From Pseudomonadota bacterium (GTDB lineage Bacteria > Pseudomonadota > Alphaproteobacteria > Caulobacterales > Caulobacteraceae): a DNA stretch of 64,000 nt. The stretch spans positions 62,001 to 126,000 of the forward strand of contig JAIUNU010000003.1 in assembly GCA_020161365.1 (NCBI GenBank). Reading direction: 5' to 3'. The notes under the pieces are model-generated. The model was not told the DNA's origin and did no database searches. It saw nothing but the letters and a program-made list of their open reading frames with translations. The position numbers and the translations under genes were made by a program. Within the stretch, counting starts at the first letter, position 1. Each line of letters starts with the position of its first letter. Below are positions 18,576 through 28,482 of the stretch, piece after piece.

Positions 18576-18988
18576 GGACAGTGTCCTCTCTGCTTGCCCG
18601 GGGTTATCCGACAGGTTGGGTTAAGCCCTGGCGAGGAGAGATGGTAAAATTCACGCCTCGGTGACGATTTTTGACGCCCGTTAACCCGCGACGGGTTTGA
18701 TCTGCCCCAGGGATGAGGTGCGATCTTCCGCCCCTCGGACCGCTCCCGGCCACGGCGTGCGCGTGTTGGGACGGGGGCGGAAACGCCTGACCCTAACGCC
18801 GCGCTTCGCGCCAAAACCTGCCCAAGATTACAAAACGTTCAGACTCCCCCGTCTCGACAAGCTGTCACAGGGTCGACATGGTTCGCCGCCGTCGCGGACT
18901 TGGGGGTCCGCGCTGCGGGGGATTGGGGCGGTCGCGCCTCCAAAACCAATCATAATTTTGGCTACACGCCCGAGGAGCGTCTCAAGTC
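18576..18988. other. Divergent intergenic region, 413 bp
   Basis: Separates the flagellar-like gene from the peptidase gene. It contains some TTAAC/GTTAAC words but no clear CtrA, sigma-54 or sigma-70 promoter could be settled. An AT-richer stretch (ACCAATCATAATTTTGGCTA) ends 20 bases before the peptidase start, followed by GAGGAG as ribosome site. Confidence 0.4.
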
Positions 18989-20692
18989 ATGTCGTTTATC
19001 CGCCGCGTCGCGCTCGCCAGCGCCGCCTTGCTGATGGTCGCCCAGCCGGTCCTGGCCGCGACGCCGCCCAAGGCCGCCGCTGTTCAGAAGGTCACCAAGA
19101 AGGCTGGACCGGTTTCGGACTTCGCGCCGTCGGCCGACATCATCAAGACCCACATGACCTTCCTGGCCGACGACCTGCTGGAAGGCCGCGAGGCCGGCAC
19201 CCGCGGCTACGACATCGCCGCCAACTATGTGGCCGCCCAATACGCCCTGCTCGGCGTCAAGCCGGCCGGCGACAACGGCGCCTATCTGCAGCGCGTGCCG
19301 CTGATCTCGTTCCGCCCGGCGGGCGAAGGCGCGATGACCGTGACGGGCGCCGACGGCAAGGCCGTGGCGCTCACGTTCGGCGAAGACTTCCTGCCCACGC
19401 CGCAGGCCCAGGCCACCGACCTGACCGTCGAGGCGCCGGTGGTGTTCGTCGGCTACGGCGTGGTCGACCCCACCCGCAACCGCGACGACTACGCGGGCCT
19501 GGACGTCAAGGGCAAGATCGTCGTCATGCTGGGCGGCGCCCCGGCCTCGATCCAGACCGAAGAGCGCGCCCACCTGAGCAGCCCGAACACCAAGCGGGCC
19601 GAGGCCGAGAAGCGCGGCGCCGTCGGCGTGATCACCCTGTCGACGCCCAGCGGCGAAAAGCGCCGTCCGTTCAAGGCGGGCGTAGCCGGCATGAAGGCCT
19701 GGCGCGTGGTGTGGCGCAACGCCCAGGACGTCGGCGCCATTCGCGCCCCTGGCGCGCCGTCGCTGGCGTCGCTGAGCCAGGCCGGTGCGGCCAAGCTGTT
19801 CGCCGGCGCGGCGGGTTCGCTGGACGCCGCCATGGCTGAGGCGGAAAAGCCGGAGGGCGTCGTCAAGGGCTTCCCGCTGGCCACCAAGGTCAAGATCGAG
19901 CTGAAGACCGAGGTCGAGAAGCGCGAGAGCAGCAACGTCGTTGGCGTCATCGAGGGGTCGGATCCGACCCTGAAGGCCCAGACGATCATCCTGTCGGCGC
20001 ACCTGGACCACATCGGAATCAAGCCGAACGCCAAGCCCGGCGAGGACGCCATCAACAACGGCGCGCTGGACAACGCCTCGGGCATCGCCACCCTGCTGGA
20101 AGTCGCTCGCGGCTTCAAGAACAGCAAAGTGCGCCCCAAGCGCTCGATCATCCTGCTGGCGGTCACCGCCGAGGAAAAGGGCCTGGTCGGCTCGGACTAC
20201 TTCGCCAACAACCCGACGGTGAAGAAGGCCGACATCGCCGCCAACGTGAACCTGGACATGCCGGTCCTGCTGTATCCGTTCACCGACGTGATCGCGTTCG
20301 GCGCCAACCGCTCGACCGTCGGCGACGCCGTCAAGCACGCCGCTGACCGCCTGGGCATCGGCCTGTCGGGCGACCCGCTGCCGGAAGAAGGCCTGTTCAC
20401 CCGCTCGGACCACTACCGCTTCGTCGAACAGGGCGTGCCGTCGGTGTTCCTGATGACGGGCTTCCAGAACGGCGGCGAGAAGGCGTTCACGACCTTCCTG
20501 AAGACCAACTACCACCACCCGGCCGACGACCTGAAGCAGCCGATCGACTATCAGGCCGCCGCCAAGTTCGCCCTGGTGAACTACGAGATCGCCCGCGAGC
20601 TGGCCAATGCGCCGGCCCGCCCGACCTGGAAGAAGGGCGACTTCTTCGGCGCGGCCTTCGCTCCGGCCGGTCATCCGTCGGCGGCGAAGTAG
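18989..20692 (+). CDS. M28 family metallopeptidase, exported
   Basis: 567 residues. A signal peptide (VALASAALLMVAQPVLAA) is followed by a PA-like domain at about residues 110-290 and an M28 zinc-peptidase domain. Zinc-site motifs are visible: SAHLDHIG, NNGALDNASG (bridging Asp), TAEEKGLVGSDYF (Glu-Glu pair) and TRSDHYRF near the C-terminus. The likely role is aminopeptidase or dipeptidase activity in the periplasm or outside the cell. It is monocistronic: followed by a large inverted repeat. Confidence 0.92.
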   Translation: MSFIRRVALASAALLMVAQPVLAATPPKAAAVQKVTKKAGPVSDFAPSADIIKTHMTFLADDLLEGREAGTRGYDIAANYVAAQYALLGVKPAGDNGAYLQRVPLISFRPAGEGAMTVTGADGKAVALTFGEDFLPTPQAQATDLTVEAPVVFVGYGVVDPTRNRDDYAGLDVKGKIVVMLGGAPASIQTEERAHLSSPNTKRAEAEKRGAVGVITLSTPSGEKRRPFKAGVAGMKAWRVVWRNAQDVGAIRAPGAPSLASLSQAGAAKLFAGAAGSLDAAMAEAEKPEGVVKGFPLATKVKIELKTEVEKRESSNVVGVIEGSDPTLKAQTIILSAHLDHIGIKPNAKPGEDAINNGALDNASGIATLLEVARGFKNSKVRPKRSIILLAVTAEEKGLVGSDYFANNPTVKKADIAANVNLDMPVLLYPFTDVIAFGANRSTVGDAVKHAADRLGIGLSGDPLPEEGLFTRSDHYRFVEQGVPSVFLMTGFQNGGEKAFTTFLKTNYHHPADDLKQPIDYQAAAKFALVNYEIARELANAPARPTWKKGDFFGAAFAPAGHPSAAK

Positions 20693-20703
20693 GACGCTTA
20701 ATG

Positions 20704-20817
20704 TGTCATCCCGGAAGCCTCGCAGAGGCTATCCGGGACCCAGAGGCCGGCGCACTGCCGCTTCCCCTGGGTCCCGGCTCTACCCCCGGCTTCCGCCGGG
20801 GTCCGGCCGGGATGACA
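20704..20817. repeat. Nested palindromic intergenic repeat (family A, copy 1)
   Basis: Outer arms TGTCATCCCGG and CCGGGATGACA, inner arms CCGGGACCCAG and CTGGGTCCCGG, about 114 bp. A second copy with the same arms but different spacer lies at 57984-58088. Likely forms a branched RNA hairpin; no coding. Confidence 0.8.
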
Positions 20818-20898
20818 CAGCATATTTGGCGGAGAAGCGATTGACCCCGCCGCCGCCGCGAGTGATTTTTGGCTCCCTTTCCAGTCAGGACTAGCCTG

Positions 20899-21534
20899 TT
20901 GACCGCCCGCACCGGCGCCTACCTGAAGATCGGCGTGATCGCGCCGGCCCTGATGGTGGCCGACGTCTGGCTGGCGCAGCGGCTGTTTCCAGGCTTCGAC
21001 GCCGGCGCTCAGTTCATCAGCGAGTTGGGCGGACCGGCCGCACCGATGCCCGAAATCTTCAACTACGGCATGGTCGTCGCCGGGATCGCAGGCCTGTTCG
21101 CCGGCGCGGGGTTCACCCACGCGCTTGAGCACGCGGGCGGACGCCGGGTGGTCTCGGCCTTCGCCGGCCTGTTCGTCGCCCTGACGGGCCTTGGCGCGGT
21201 GTTCGCCGGGATCTTCCATTGGCCAGACCCGATGCATCGGGCCTGCGGCGTGGGCCTGGGCATTCAATTCGCCCCGCTGTTCGCCGCCTGGGCGTTGTGG
21301 GGCCAGCCCGGCTATCGGCGACTGGCGCATTTCTCGCTGGGCTGGTTCCTGGGCCTCCTGCTGGTCTTCGCCCTGCTGACCGGCGTCTGGAACGTCCGCA
21401 CAGGCCATGATGTCGGCTACTGGCAGCGCGGCCACGCGTTCCTGGGCCTGCTGTGGTTGGGCATAGCCGCGTGGACCCTCGAGCGCGGCTGGCGCGCTGC
21501 CGTCATGGAAGAGATCGAGACGGCGTCGGCCTGA
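20899..21534 (+). CDS. DUF998 family membrane protein
   Basis: 211 residues from TTG 20899, chosen because CAGGA lies upstream; a TTG ten codons earlier is possible. Six hydrophobic helices can be traced, including VIAPALMVADVWLAQRLFPG, FNYGMVVAGIAGLFAGAGF and LAHFSLGWFLGLLLVFALL. The motif SELGGPAAPMPEIFNYG is a DUF998 feature (ISELG...P...N). Function of the family is unknown. Confidence 0.72.
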   Translation: MTARTGAYLKIGVIAPALMVADVWLAQRLFPGFDAGAQFISELGGPAAPMPEIFNYGMVVAGIAGLFAGAGFTHALEHAGGRRVVSAFAGLFVALTGLGAVFAGIFHWPDPMHRACGVGLGIQFAPLFAAWALWGQPGYRRLAHFSLGWFLGLLLVFALLTGVWNVRTGHDVGYWQRGHAFLGLLWLGIAAWTLERGWRAAVMEEIETASA

Positions 21535-21612
21535 GCCGCCTCGCCAGTTTTCTTGAACCGCCTGTACAAAAAACGACAAGACCGCAGGCGCGGCAGGCTC
21601 TAAGGCCGGCCC

Positions 21613-22707
21613 ATGAGCCATTCTCTGCACGTTCTGATCCGCGGCAAGACCCCGATCCGCCCCAACGACGCCGCGCGCGGCGGGCTGGGCGCCCTGCTGG
21701 GACTTTTGTTCGCCGGACTGCTGGGACGCCTGGCGGTTGGCGGCGGCGACTGGCTGCATCCCTTGCTAGTGGCTCCGATCGGAGCCTCGGCCGTGCTGGT
21801 CTTCGCTGTGCCCGCCAGCCCCTTGGCCCAGCCGCGTGCGGTGCTGGGTGGCAATCTTGTCTCGGCCCTGGTCGGCGTTACCGTAGCGATGCTCGTTCCC
21901 TATCCGATGATCGCCGCGCCGATGGCCGTGGGTCTGGCGATCGCGACCATGATGCTGCTGGGCTGCCTTCACCCCCCAGGCGGGGCGGTGGCGCTGATCT
22001 GCGTCATCGGCGGCGGCAAGGTCGCCGCGGCGGGCTACCTCTTCGCGCTCAATCCGGTGGCTCTGGACTCGGCGCTGCTGGTCGCGGCGGGAATGGTCTG
22101 GGGGCGCCTGACCGGCCATGCCTACCCCCACCGTCCGCCAGCTCCGGCGGCCAGCCCGCACCACACCAGGGACCCCGTCCCGACCGCCAGGGCGGGCTAC
22201 AGCGCGGCAGACCTCGACAAGGCCCTGGCCCGCTATGGCGAGTTGCTGGACGTCAGTCCCGAGGATCTGGACGCGCTTTTCCGGCAGGTGGAGTTGTCGG
22301 CGGCCCAGCGCCTGCACGCTCAGATCCGCTGCGGTGATGTAATGTCGCGCGACGTGCTGAGCTTGCGGCTGGAGCAGTCCGCCGAGAGCGCCCTGGACAT
22401 CCTGCGGCTGCACGATCTGCGGGTCGCCCCGGTGGTCGACAGCGACAACCGCGTGCGCGGGATGGCCCGCCGGGCGGAACTCCAGGCGGCGCGAGGCGGC
22501 GCGGTCGAGGCGGCTCTGCAGACGCCCGCCCATCAGGTGACGGAGGACACGCCGATTTCGGCCCTGCTGCCGATCCTGTCCAGCGGACACGCTCACGAGG
22601 CCATGGTGGTCGACGCCGACGGACGGCTGATCGGCGTGATCACCCAGACCGACCTGATCGCGGTCCTCTTTCGCGCGCACGTGGTCGAGGCGGTGGTCGG
22701 CGCCTGA
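21613..22707 (+). CDS. HPP family membrane protein with two CBS domains
   Basis: 364 residues. The N-terminal half has four or five helices and the family motifs (APIGASAVLVFA, then LGCLHPPGGAVAL containing the namesake HPP). The C-terminal half has two CBS motifs (VMSRDVLSLRLEQSAE... and ...DADGRLIGVITQTDLIAVL) that usually bind adenine nucleotides and gate transport. HPP proteins include nitrite transporters of chloroplasts and cyanobacteria; the substrate here is open. Confidence 0.88.
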   Translation: MSHSLHVLIRGKTPIRPNDAARGGLGALLGLLFAGLLGRLAVGGGDWLHPLLVAPIGASAVLVFAVPASPLAQPRAVLGGNLVSALVGVTVAMLVPYPMIAAPMAVGLAIATMMLLGCLHPPGGAVALICVIGGGKVAAAGYLFALNPVALDSALLVAAGMVWGRLTGHAYPHRPPAPAASPHHTRDPVPTARAGYSAADLDKALARYGELLDVSPEDLDALFRQVELSAAQRLHAQIRCGDVMSRDVLSLRLEQSAESALDILRLHDLRVAPVVDSDNRVRGMARRAELQAARGGAVEAALQTPAHQVTEDTPISALLPILSSGHAHEAMVVDADGRLIGVITQTDLIAVLFRAHVVEAVVGA

Positions 22708-22713
22708 CGCGGC

Positions 22714-24918
22714 TTAAGCCGCCCGACGGCGGCCCGCGCCGAGACGGAAGCGTCCGACCAGCGACATCAGCCGCGCCCCCTGGCCGGCCAAGGCCTCGTC
22801 GGCCACGCGGGCCTTCTCGACCATGGCCAGGTTTTCCTGGGTGAAGCGTTCGATCTCGGAGACCTCGGTGTTGACGGCACTAAGGTCGCGGGCCTGGTCG
22901 CGCAGGGCTTCGGCGATGCGGCTGGCCGCAGCGTCAATGCCGGCGATCCGGCCCGCCACCCCGTGCAGCGCCGCGCCGGTCCGCTCGACCAGGGCCACCC
23001 CGGCCTCGACACTGGCGCCGGACTCGCCGATCAGCCCCTTGATCTGCCGCGCGGACTCCGCCGAGCGCTGGGCCAGGGCGCGAACCTCCTGGGCCACCAC
23101 CGCAAAACCGCGTCCGGCCTCACCGGCCCGCGCCGCCTCGACCCCGGCGTTCAGCGCCAGGAGGTTGGTCTGGAAGGCGATCTCGTCGATCAGGCCGACA
23201 ATATCGCTGATGCGGCGTGAGGAGGCGTCGATCTGGCCCATGGTCTGGGCGGCCTCGCTGACCACCGCGCCGCCTTGGTCGGCCTCGCCCCGCGCGGAAC
23301 CGACCAGCCGGCGGGTCTCGTCGGCGTCAGCCGCAGCGCCGCCCATGGCGTCGGTGACGGCGTTGAGCGAACCGGCGGCGCGCTCCAGTCCCATCGCCTG
23401 ACGCTGGGTGCGACGCGCCAGTTCGCCGGACGCCTGCGACAGGGTGTCGGCGGCCGCGCCGATGGCGTCGGCGGCCTCGGCGATCTCACCGATCGCCTGC
23501 TCCAGGCTCTCGACGGCGGTGTTGAAGTCCTGGCGCAGCGGCTCATAGACGGGCGCGAAGGGACCGGCGATGCGGCGCGACAGGTCGCCGCCCGCCACGG
23601 CCGCCAGGGCGTCGCCGACCTGGGTGACGACCTCGGTCTGCTCGTCGATCGACAGGGTCAGGGCCGCGGCCCGATCACGATCGGCGTCAGCCGCCTGGCG
23701 CAACGCTTCCTGCTCGTTCCGCAGCGCTTGGGCGCGAGCCAGCTCCGTCCGCAGGGTTTCGAGCGCGCGGGCGATCGAGCCAATCTCGTCGGCGCGTTCG
23801 GTCTCGGTCACCGCACGGTCATAGCGGTTTTCGGCCAGCCCCCTCACCGTCTCGCGCAGCGCCAGCAACGGCCGACCGATCAAGGCGCGGGAGGCCACCG
23901 CCAGCACGCCGAGCGCCGCCGCCAGCAGCGCAAGCCCGCCGATCGCCAGACCCACCGCCAGACGGCGGGCGGGGGCCAGCAGCGCCGCTTCGCTGACATC
24001 AACCACCATGGCCCAAGTGGCGCCCGAGGCCAGCCGCACCGGCGCCACCAGGCGCTGGGCCCTGTGTCCGTTTAGCGCTATGCCGGCCACCACAGCCGGT
24101 TTGCCGTCGGCCATGACCCGGCGCACCACGTCCAGCCCCGGATCGGCGTAGGGCTTCATCCGCAGCGCCGCGTCGGGATGCGACACCCACAGGCCGCCCG
24201 GCGAGACCAGCATGGCCCGGCCGTCGTTGAAGGGCTTCAGCGCGTTCAGCCGCGCGGCGATGTCGTCCAGCGCCAGGTCCGCGCCCATCACGCCGATGAC
24301 GCGGCCGCCCGCCGTCACCGGATAGGTGATGGAGGTCATCAGCACCTGCTTCTGGCCGCCGCCATCGGCGACGTTGTCGGAATAGGGCTCCATCACCGCC
24401 GGTCGGCCGCTGTTGAAGCTGGTCTTGTAGAAGTCCTCGTCGAACTCGCCGTCGTCTCCGCCCGAGATCGCCACCCGCTGGCCCTCGCGCACCCAGTAGC
24501 CGATGAAGCGGCCGCTGGCGGTCGAACCCAGGTCAGCCTTGCCGGCATAGGCCGCGTCGTCGCCCAGAACATTGGGCTGGAACATCAGCCACCCTCCGAG
24601 CATCGCGTCTGCGGCCGTCGAGACCGGCTTTAGCTGCGCCATGTAAAGAGCGCGATCCCGCTGGCCGGCCTCATAGCTGGCCGCAAACAGCGCGGCCGCG
24701 GACCGCACCACCGCATCTGCGGCGTCGAGGTCGTTCTTGACCCCCTGAGCGCTCTCACCGGTCATGCTGGCGGCGTAGCGCTCGGCCAGGTCGCGGACCG
24801 CGACATCGCTGCTCCAGGTGATCAGCAGCGAGGCCGCCACCAACAGCGCGCCCAGGGCCCCGCCCCCCGCCGCCATCAGCTTGCCCGCCAGAGACAACCG
24901 ATTGAACGCTCCGGTCAT
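22714..24918 (-). CDS. Methyl-accepting chemotaxis protein with dCache sensor
   Basis: 734 residues. TM1 ([16 protein letters not shown]) near residue 20, a large periplasmic dCache-type domain to about 310 (contains [21 protein letters not shown]), TM2 ([18 protein letters not shown]), a HAMP region, and the cytoplasmic signalling hairpin with [21 protein letters not shown] and [20 protein letters not shown] small-molecule ligand such as an amino or organic acid is likely for dCache sensors. No C-terminal CheR pentapeptide is seen. Transcribed alone, converging with the HPP gene. Confidence 0.93.
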   Translation of the reverse strand: MTGAFNRLSLAGKLMAAGGGALGALLVAASLLITWSSDVAVRDLAERYAASMTGESAQGVKNDLDAADAVVRSAAALFAASYEAGQRDRALYMAQLKPVSTAADAMLGGWLMFQPNVLGDDAAYAGKADLGSTASGRFIGYWVREGQRVAISGGDDGEFDEDFYKTSFNSGRPAVMEPYSDNVADGGGQKQVLMTSITYPVTAGGRVIGVMGADLALDDIAARLNALKPFNDGRAMLVSPGGLWVSHPDAALRMKPYADPGLDVVRRVMADGKPAVVAGIALNGHRAQRLVAPVRLASGATWAMVVDVSEAALLAPARRLAVGLAIGGLALLAAALGVLAVASRALIGRPLLALRETVRGLAENRYDRAVTETERADEIGSIARALETLRTELARAQALRNEQEALRQAADADRDRAAALTLSIDEQTEVVTQVGDALAAVAGGDLSRRIAGPFAPVYEPLRQDFNTAVESLEQAIGEIAEAADAIGAAADTLSQASGELARRTQRQAMGLERAAGSLNAVTDAMGGAAADADETRRLVGSARGEADQGGAVVSEAAQTMGQIDASSRRISDIVGLIDEIAFQTNLLALNAGVEAARAGEAGRGFAVVAQEVRALAQRSAESARQIKGLIGESGASVEAGVALVERTGAALHGVAGRIAGIDAAASRIAEALRDQARDLSAVNTEVSEIERFTQENLAMVEKARVADEALAGQGARLMSLVGRFRLGAGRRRAA

Positions 24919-25028
24919 CCTTACTCCCCCCTACTCGACTGGGGCGAGAGAAGAGATGGTAAATCTTGCCGAACCTTGAACGCGGCCCCATCGTCGGTCG
25001 ACGCCTTATCAAAATGGGGAAGCCTTCG

Positions 25029-25691
25029 ATGATCGTGGTCCACCACCTCAACAATTCGCGCAGCCAGCGTGTGCTTTGGCTGCTGGAGGAGTTGGGCCTG
25101 CCCTACGAGATCAAGCGCTATCAGCGCGACGCCAAGACCATGCTCGCGCCGCCCGAGCTGAAGGCCATCCACCCGCTGGGCAAGTCCCCGGTGATCACCG
25201 ACGGCGACACAGTGTTGGCCGAGACCGGCGCGATCGTCGAGTACGTCATCGCCATGTACGGCGGCGGCCGCCTTGTTCCAGCGCCCGGCACGCCGGACCG
25301 ACTGCGCTATACCTACTGGCTGCACTATGCCGAAGGCTCGGCCATGCCGCCGCTGCTGATGAAGCTGGTGTTCACCGCCCTGCCCGCCCGCGCGCCCGGC
25401 CTGATGAAGGGGCTAGTCAGATCGATCGCCGCCCGCGCCCAGAAGGGCTTCGTCGATCCCCAGCTCAAGGCCCACATCGACTATTGGGAGGCGGAGCTCG
25501 CCAAGTCGACCTGGTTCGCGGGCGGTAATCTGACCGGCGCCGACATCATGATGAGCTTCCCGCTGGAGGCCGCCGCCCAGCGCGCGGGGGCTGCCGACCA
25601 CCCGCGCATCAAGGCGTTCCTCGACCGCATCCACGCCCGCCCGGCCTATCAGCGCGCCCTGCAGCGCGGCGGCCCCTACGACTACGCCTGA
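25029..25691 (+). CDS. Glutathione S-transferase family protein
   Basis: 220 residues from ATG 25029 (GGGGAAG eight bases upstream); an ATG five codons earlier is an alternative. The thioredoxin-like N-terminal domain has NSRSQRVLWLLEELGLPYE and the glutathione-contact motif HPLGKSPVITDGDTVLAETGAI; a helical C-terminal domain follows. A GST of the beta/omega-like bacterial group, cytosolic, probably in detoxification. Divergent from the chemoreceptor gene. Confidence 0.9.
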   Translation: MIVVHHLNNSRSQRVLWLLEELGLPYEIKRYQRDAKTMLAPPELKAIHPLGKSPVITDGDTVLAETGAIVEYVIAMYGGGRLVPAPGTPDRLRYTYWLHYAEGSAMPPLLMKLVFTALPARAPGLMKGLVRSIAARAQKGFVDPQLKAHIDYWEAELAKSTWFAGGNLTGADIMMSFPLEAAAQRAGAADHPRIKAFLDRIHARPAYQRALQRGGPYDYA

Positions 25692-25756
25692 GCCGCTGCT
25701 GCCATAAGACGACACGGACCGGCGCTAGTCTCGAGACCGGCACAAGGAGGAACGCC

Positions 25757-26185
25757 ATGAAGATCGTCACCAGCCTCAGCTTTCAGGGCCAATGTCGCCA
25801 GGCTTTCGAGTTCTACGCCCAGGTGCTGGGGGGCAAGGTCACGGCCGCCTTTCCGTTCGGCGAGGGTCCGCCCGACGGCCCGCCGATGGACCCCAAGTAC
25901 AAGGACTGGCTGATGCACGCCTGGCTCGACGTCGGCGACCAGTCGATCATGGGCGCCGACATGCCGCCTGAGTTCGCCCCGAATATCGGCAAGCCGAAGA
26001 ACGGCTTTGACGTCACCTACCACACCGACGATCCCGTCGAAGCCCGCCGCGTGTTCGACGCCCTGTCGGAAGGCGGCACGATCGGCATGCCCTTCGCCGA
26101 GACGTTCTGGTCGCCGGGCTACGGCAGCTTCACCGACAAATTCGGCGTTCCGTGGATGATCAACACGACGCCCAAGGACGCTTGA
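25757..26185 (+). CDS. VOC/PhnB-like glyoxalase-superfamily protein
   Basis: 142 residues with strong AGGAGGA ribosome site. The pattern LSFQGQCRQAFEFYAQVLGGKV at the N-terminus and AETFWSPGYGSFTDKFGVPWMINT at the C-terminus is that of the PhnB/YjdN branch of the vicinal-oxygen-chelate superfamily. These usually lack a defined reaction. Ends in a strong hairpin region. Confidence 0.9.
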   Translation: MKIVTSLSFQGQCRQAFEFYAQVLGGKVTAAFPFGEGPPDGPPMDPKYKDWLMHAWLDVGDQSIMGADMPPEFAPNIGKPKNGFDVTYHTDDPVEARRVFDALSEGGTIGMPFAETFWSPGYGSFTDKFGVPWMINTTPKDA

Positions 26186-26217
26186 TTCGCGGAGATTCCG
26201 CGCCAGCCGGCAAGATT

Positions 26218-26255
26218 CGAGGGTCAGTCTTGACTGGGATCAAGACTGACCCTCG
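26218..26255. promoter_or_regulatory. 16-bp perfect hairpin with FixK/FNR-like core
   Basis: CGAGGGTCAGTCTTGA (26218-26233) pairs perfectly with TCAAGACTGACCCTCG (26240-26255) across a 6-base loop. There is no T run, so it is a poor intrinsic terminator. Its centre reads TTGAC-N4-ATCAA (26230-26243), which matches the FNR/FixK consensus TTGAY-N4-RTCAA, 101 bp before the next gene. It could be both an RNA hairpin for the VOC gene and a DNA operator. Confidence 0.5.
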
Positions 26256-26343
26256 CGACGTGCGACCAAGCGCCGCCTTTGACGGAAATTAACCGTCAGA
26301 CAAGGGATGATCGACGAGAACGGCCATACGGACTGTGCGGTTA

Positions 26344-26727
26344 ATGCGCCTGTCCGGTGGAGGTCGCCCCTTGAGCACGCATGCCCCTACAGCCCGCCGC
26401 TTCGCTGCGGTGGCCGGGCCGCTTGCTCTCTCAACCCTGGGCATTATCGGCAGCTTTTTCGCGGCTGCCGCCATCGACGGCCAACCGCGCACCGCTGGTC
26501 GCGTAGCCGCTGTTTTCCCACCCTGGTGGGATGCAGCCCGTGTGGTCAGCGCGGCTGCAGCCGCCGGTGACATCGCCGGAGCTGGCGGCGCGCCTTTCAT
26601 CGTCATTCTGCGCGGCGACCCTGCCGCCTTGAACCAGCGCGCCCGGACCGCCGGGGCGCTGCTCTTGCTCGACCCCGCCCTCGCCGGCGCCTGCGCGCGT
26701 CCGGCTTCGGAGCCAGTAACGTCATGA
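26344..26727 (+). CDS. Hypothetical membrane-anchored protein coupled to chemoreceptor
   Basis: 127 residues from ATG 26344 (GTG 26335 possible). One hydrophobic helix (AVAGPLALSTLGIIGSFFAAAA) is followed by about 80 residues predicted periplasmic, with FPPWWDAARVV and a GAPFIVILRGD...LLLLDPALAGACA segment resembling a small alpha/beta unit. No family recognised. Its stop overlaps the ATG of the chemoreceptor (ATGA), so the two are translated together and may form one sensor unit. Confidence 0.6.
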   Translation: MRLSGGGRPLSTHAPTARRFAAVAGPLALSTLGIIGSFFAAAAIDGQPRTAGRVAAVFPPWWDAARVVSAAAAAGDIAGAGGAPFIVILRGDPAALNQRARTAGALLLLDPALAGACARPASEPVTS

Positions 26728-28328
26728 AGATTACCTTTTCCAACCTCGACGCCCAGCGCCAGGTCGGCGGCAAGCTGATCATCGCCCTCGCCTGGCTGAT
26801 GGTTCCTATCGTGCTCGGCGCGCGCCTAGCGGTCCATGAACCGGTGATGGGCGTTGCGATCGCAGCGGTGGTGGCTGCGGTCGGCGCGACCCTGGCCTGG
26901 AAGTTTGGCGGTGAAGGGTCCGGCGGCCGGTCGATGGTGGGCGTCGCCTTGATGGCGCAGGTTTCGCTGCTGGTTGCGGCCATGGGCGGCCATGCCTGGC
27001 AGACTGACATGCACATGGCCTATTTCGCCGCCCTGGCCCTGCTGGTGGTCTACTGCGACTGGGTGGTGATCGCCGCCGCTGCAGCCACCGTCGCCGTGCA
27101 TCACCTGGGCCTGTCCTACCTGCTGCCCAGCGCGGTGTTCCCGGGCTCGGCGAGCCTGGGCCGCGTGATCGTCCACGCCGTCATCCTGATTGTCGAAGCC
27201 GGCGCCCTGATCGCGGTGACCGCCAGCGTCAACAACATGTTCGCGGTCGCGTCGTCGGAGCGGGCCAAGGCCGAAGACGCCGTGGGCGAGGCTCGCGCCG
27301 CGAACGACGCGGCGGAGAACGCGCGTCGCTCCGAGGAAGAGACCCACGCGCGGAACGCCGCCGCACGCGAGCGGGACGAGGCTCAGCGCGCCAACGCCGT
27401 CGCCGCTCTGGGACAGGGACTGTCGCACCTGGCCCGAGGTGATTTGACCCTGCGCCTCACCGATCGCTTCGCCGAGGCCTACGAACCGCTTCGCGCCGAC
27501 TTCAACACCGCCGCCGACAAGCTGGCCGACGCCCTCTCGGTGATCGAGCAGCGGGTCAGCGGCGTGCGCGCTGGTTCCGACCAGATCGCCGAGGCCGCCG
27601 TCAGCCTGGCCCGCCGCACCGAGCGCCAGGCCGCCAGCCTGGAGGAGACCGCTGCGGCGATGGACGAGATCACCGCCACGGTCGGCCAGACCGCCACAGG
27701 CGCCAACCGGGCCGCCGACGTGGTGGGCCGCGCACGCGACGACGCCCGGCGCTCGGGCGAGGTCGTCGAACAAGCCGTCGCGGCGATGACGGCCATCGAG
27801 GACTCCTCGCAATCGATCAGCCAGATCATCGGGGTCATCGACGAGATCGCCTTCCAGACCAATCTGCTGGCCCTGAACGCCGGGGTCGAGGCCGCCCGCG
27901 CGGGCGAGGCCGGACGCGGCTTCGCCGTCGTGGCGCAGGAAGTCCGCGCCCTGGCCCAGCGCTCGGCCGAGGCGGCCAAGGAGATCCGAACCCTGATCTC
28001 GACCTCCACCCAGCAGGTGGAGACTGGCGTGGGCCTGGTCGGCCGCACCGGCGAGGCCCTTGAGCGTATCGTGGCCCAGATCGCCGAGATCGACGGTCTG
28101 GTCCGGACCATCGCCGCCTCCGCCCAGGAACAGGCCAACGGCCTGGCCCAGATCAACGGCGCGGTGAACCAGATGGATCAGGTGCTGCAGGAGAACGCCG
28201 GCATGGTCGAGCAGACCTCGGTCGCCACCCAGACTCTGAACGGCGACGCCGCGCAGTTGGCGCAACTGGTGAGCCAGTTCGATCTGCCGCAAGGTCACGT
28301 TCAAGAGCCGCTTCGACGCCGCGCCTAG
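26724..28328 (+). CDS. Methyl-accepting chemotaxis protein with 6-TM membrane sensor
   Basis: 534 residues. The first 175 or so residues hold about six hydrophobic helices with short loops, not a periplasmic ligand domain. Histidines cluster at helix ends ([16 protein letters not shown] and [13 protein letters not shown]), which could hold heme or a metal, or sense the membrane. A HAMP-like stretch and the signalling hairpin ([40 protein letters not shown]) follow. Coupled to the small upstream gene by a 4-base overlap. Confidence 0.9.
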   Translation: MKITFSNLDAQRQVGGKLIIALAWLMVPIVLGARLAVHEPVMGVAIAAVVAAVGATLAWKFGGEGSGGRSMVGVALMAQVSLLVAAMGGHAWQTDMHMAYFAALALLVVYCDWVVIAAAAATVAVHHLGLSYLLPSAVFPGSASLGRVIVHAVILIVEAGALIAVTASVNNMFAVASSERAKAEDAVGEARAANDAAENARRSEEETHARNAAARERDEAQRANAVAALGQGLSHLARGDLTLRLTDRFAEAYEPLRADFNTAADKLADALSVIEQRVSGVRAGSDQIAEAAVSLARRTERQAASLEETAAAMDEITATVGQTATGANRAADVVGRARDDARRSGEVVEQAVAAMTAIEDSSQSISQIIGVIDEIAFQTNLLALNAGVEAARAGEAGRGFAVVAQEVRALAQRSAEAAKEIRTLISTSTQQVETGVGLVGRTGEALERIVAQIAEIDGLVRTIAASAQEQANGLAQINGAVNQMDQVLQENAGMVEQTSVATQTLNGDAAQLAQLVSQFDLPQGHVQEPLRRRA

Positions 28329-28334
28329 GGCCTC

Positions 28335-28356
28335 GGGGGCGTGGATCGGCGCCCCC
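28335..28356. terminator. Possible terminator hairpin after chemoreceptor gene
   Basis: GGGGGCG (28335-28341) pairs with CGCCCCC (28350-28356), eight-base loop, then TT only. Weak as an intrinsic terminator but placed 7 bp after the stop. Confidence 0.35.
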
Positions 28357-28482
28357 TTGAACCTAAGCTGGAGCTTGGCCCCCTTGCGTTACCGGGAGCC
28401 GGCGCCTATCCTTCCAGCCCCCGGTTGTGCGCGCCCGCGACTGGAAGATCTTCCTCCCAAGGCGTCCGAGCTAAAATCCGCA

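Noticed and set aside
18576..18988. CtrA-type TTAA pairs near the flagellar-like gene
   Set aside because: Words such as TTAAC occur, but I found no TTAA-N7-TTAA pair.
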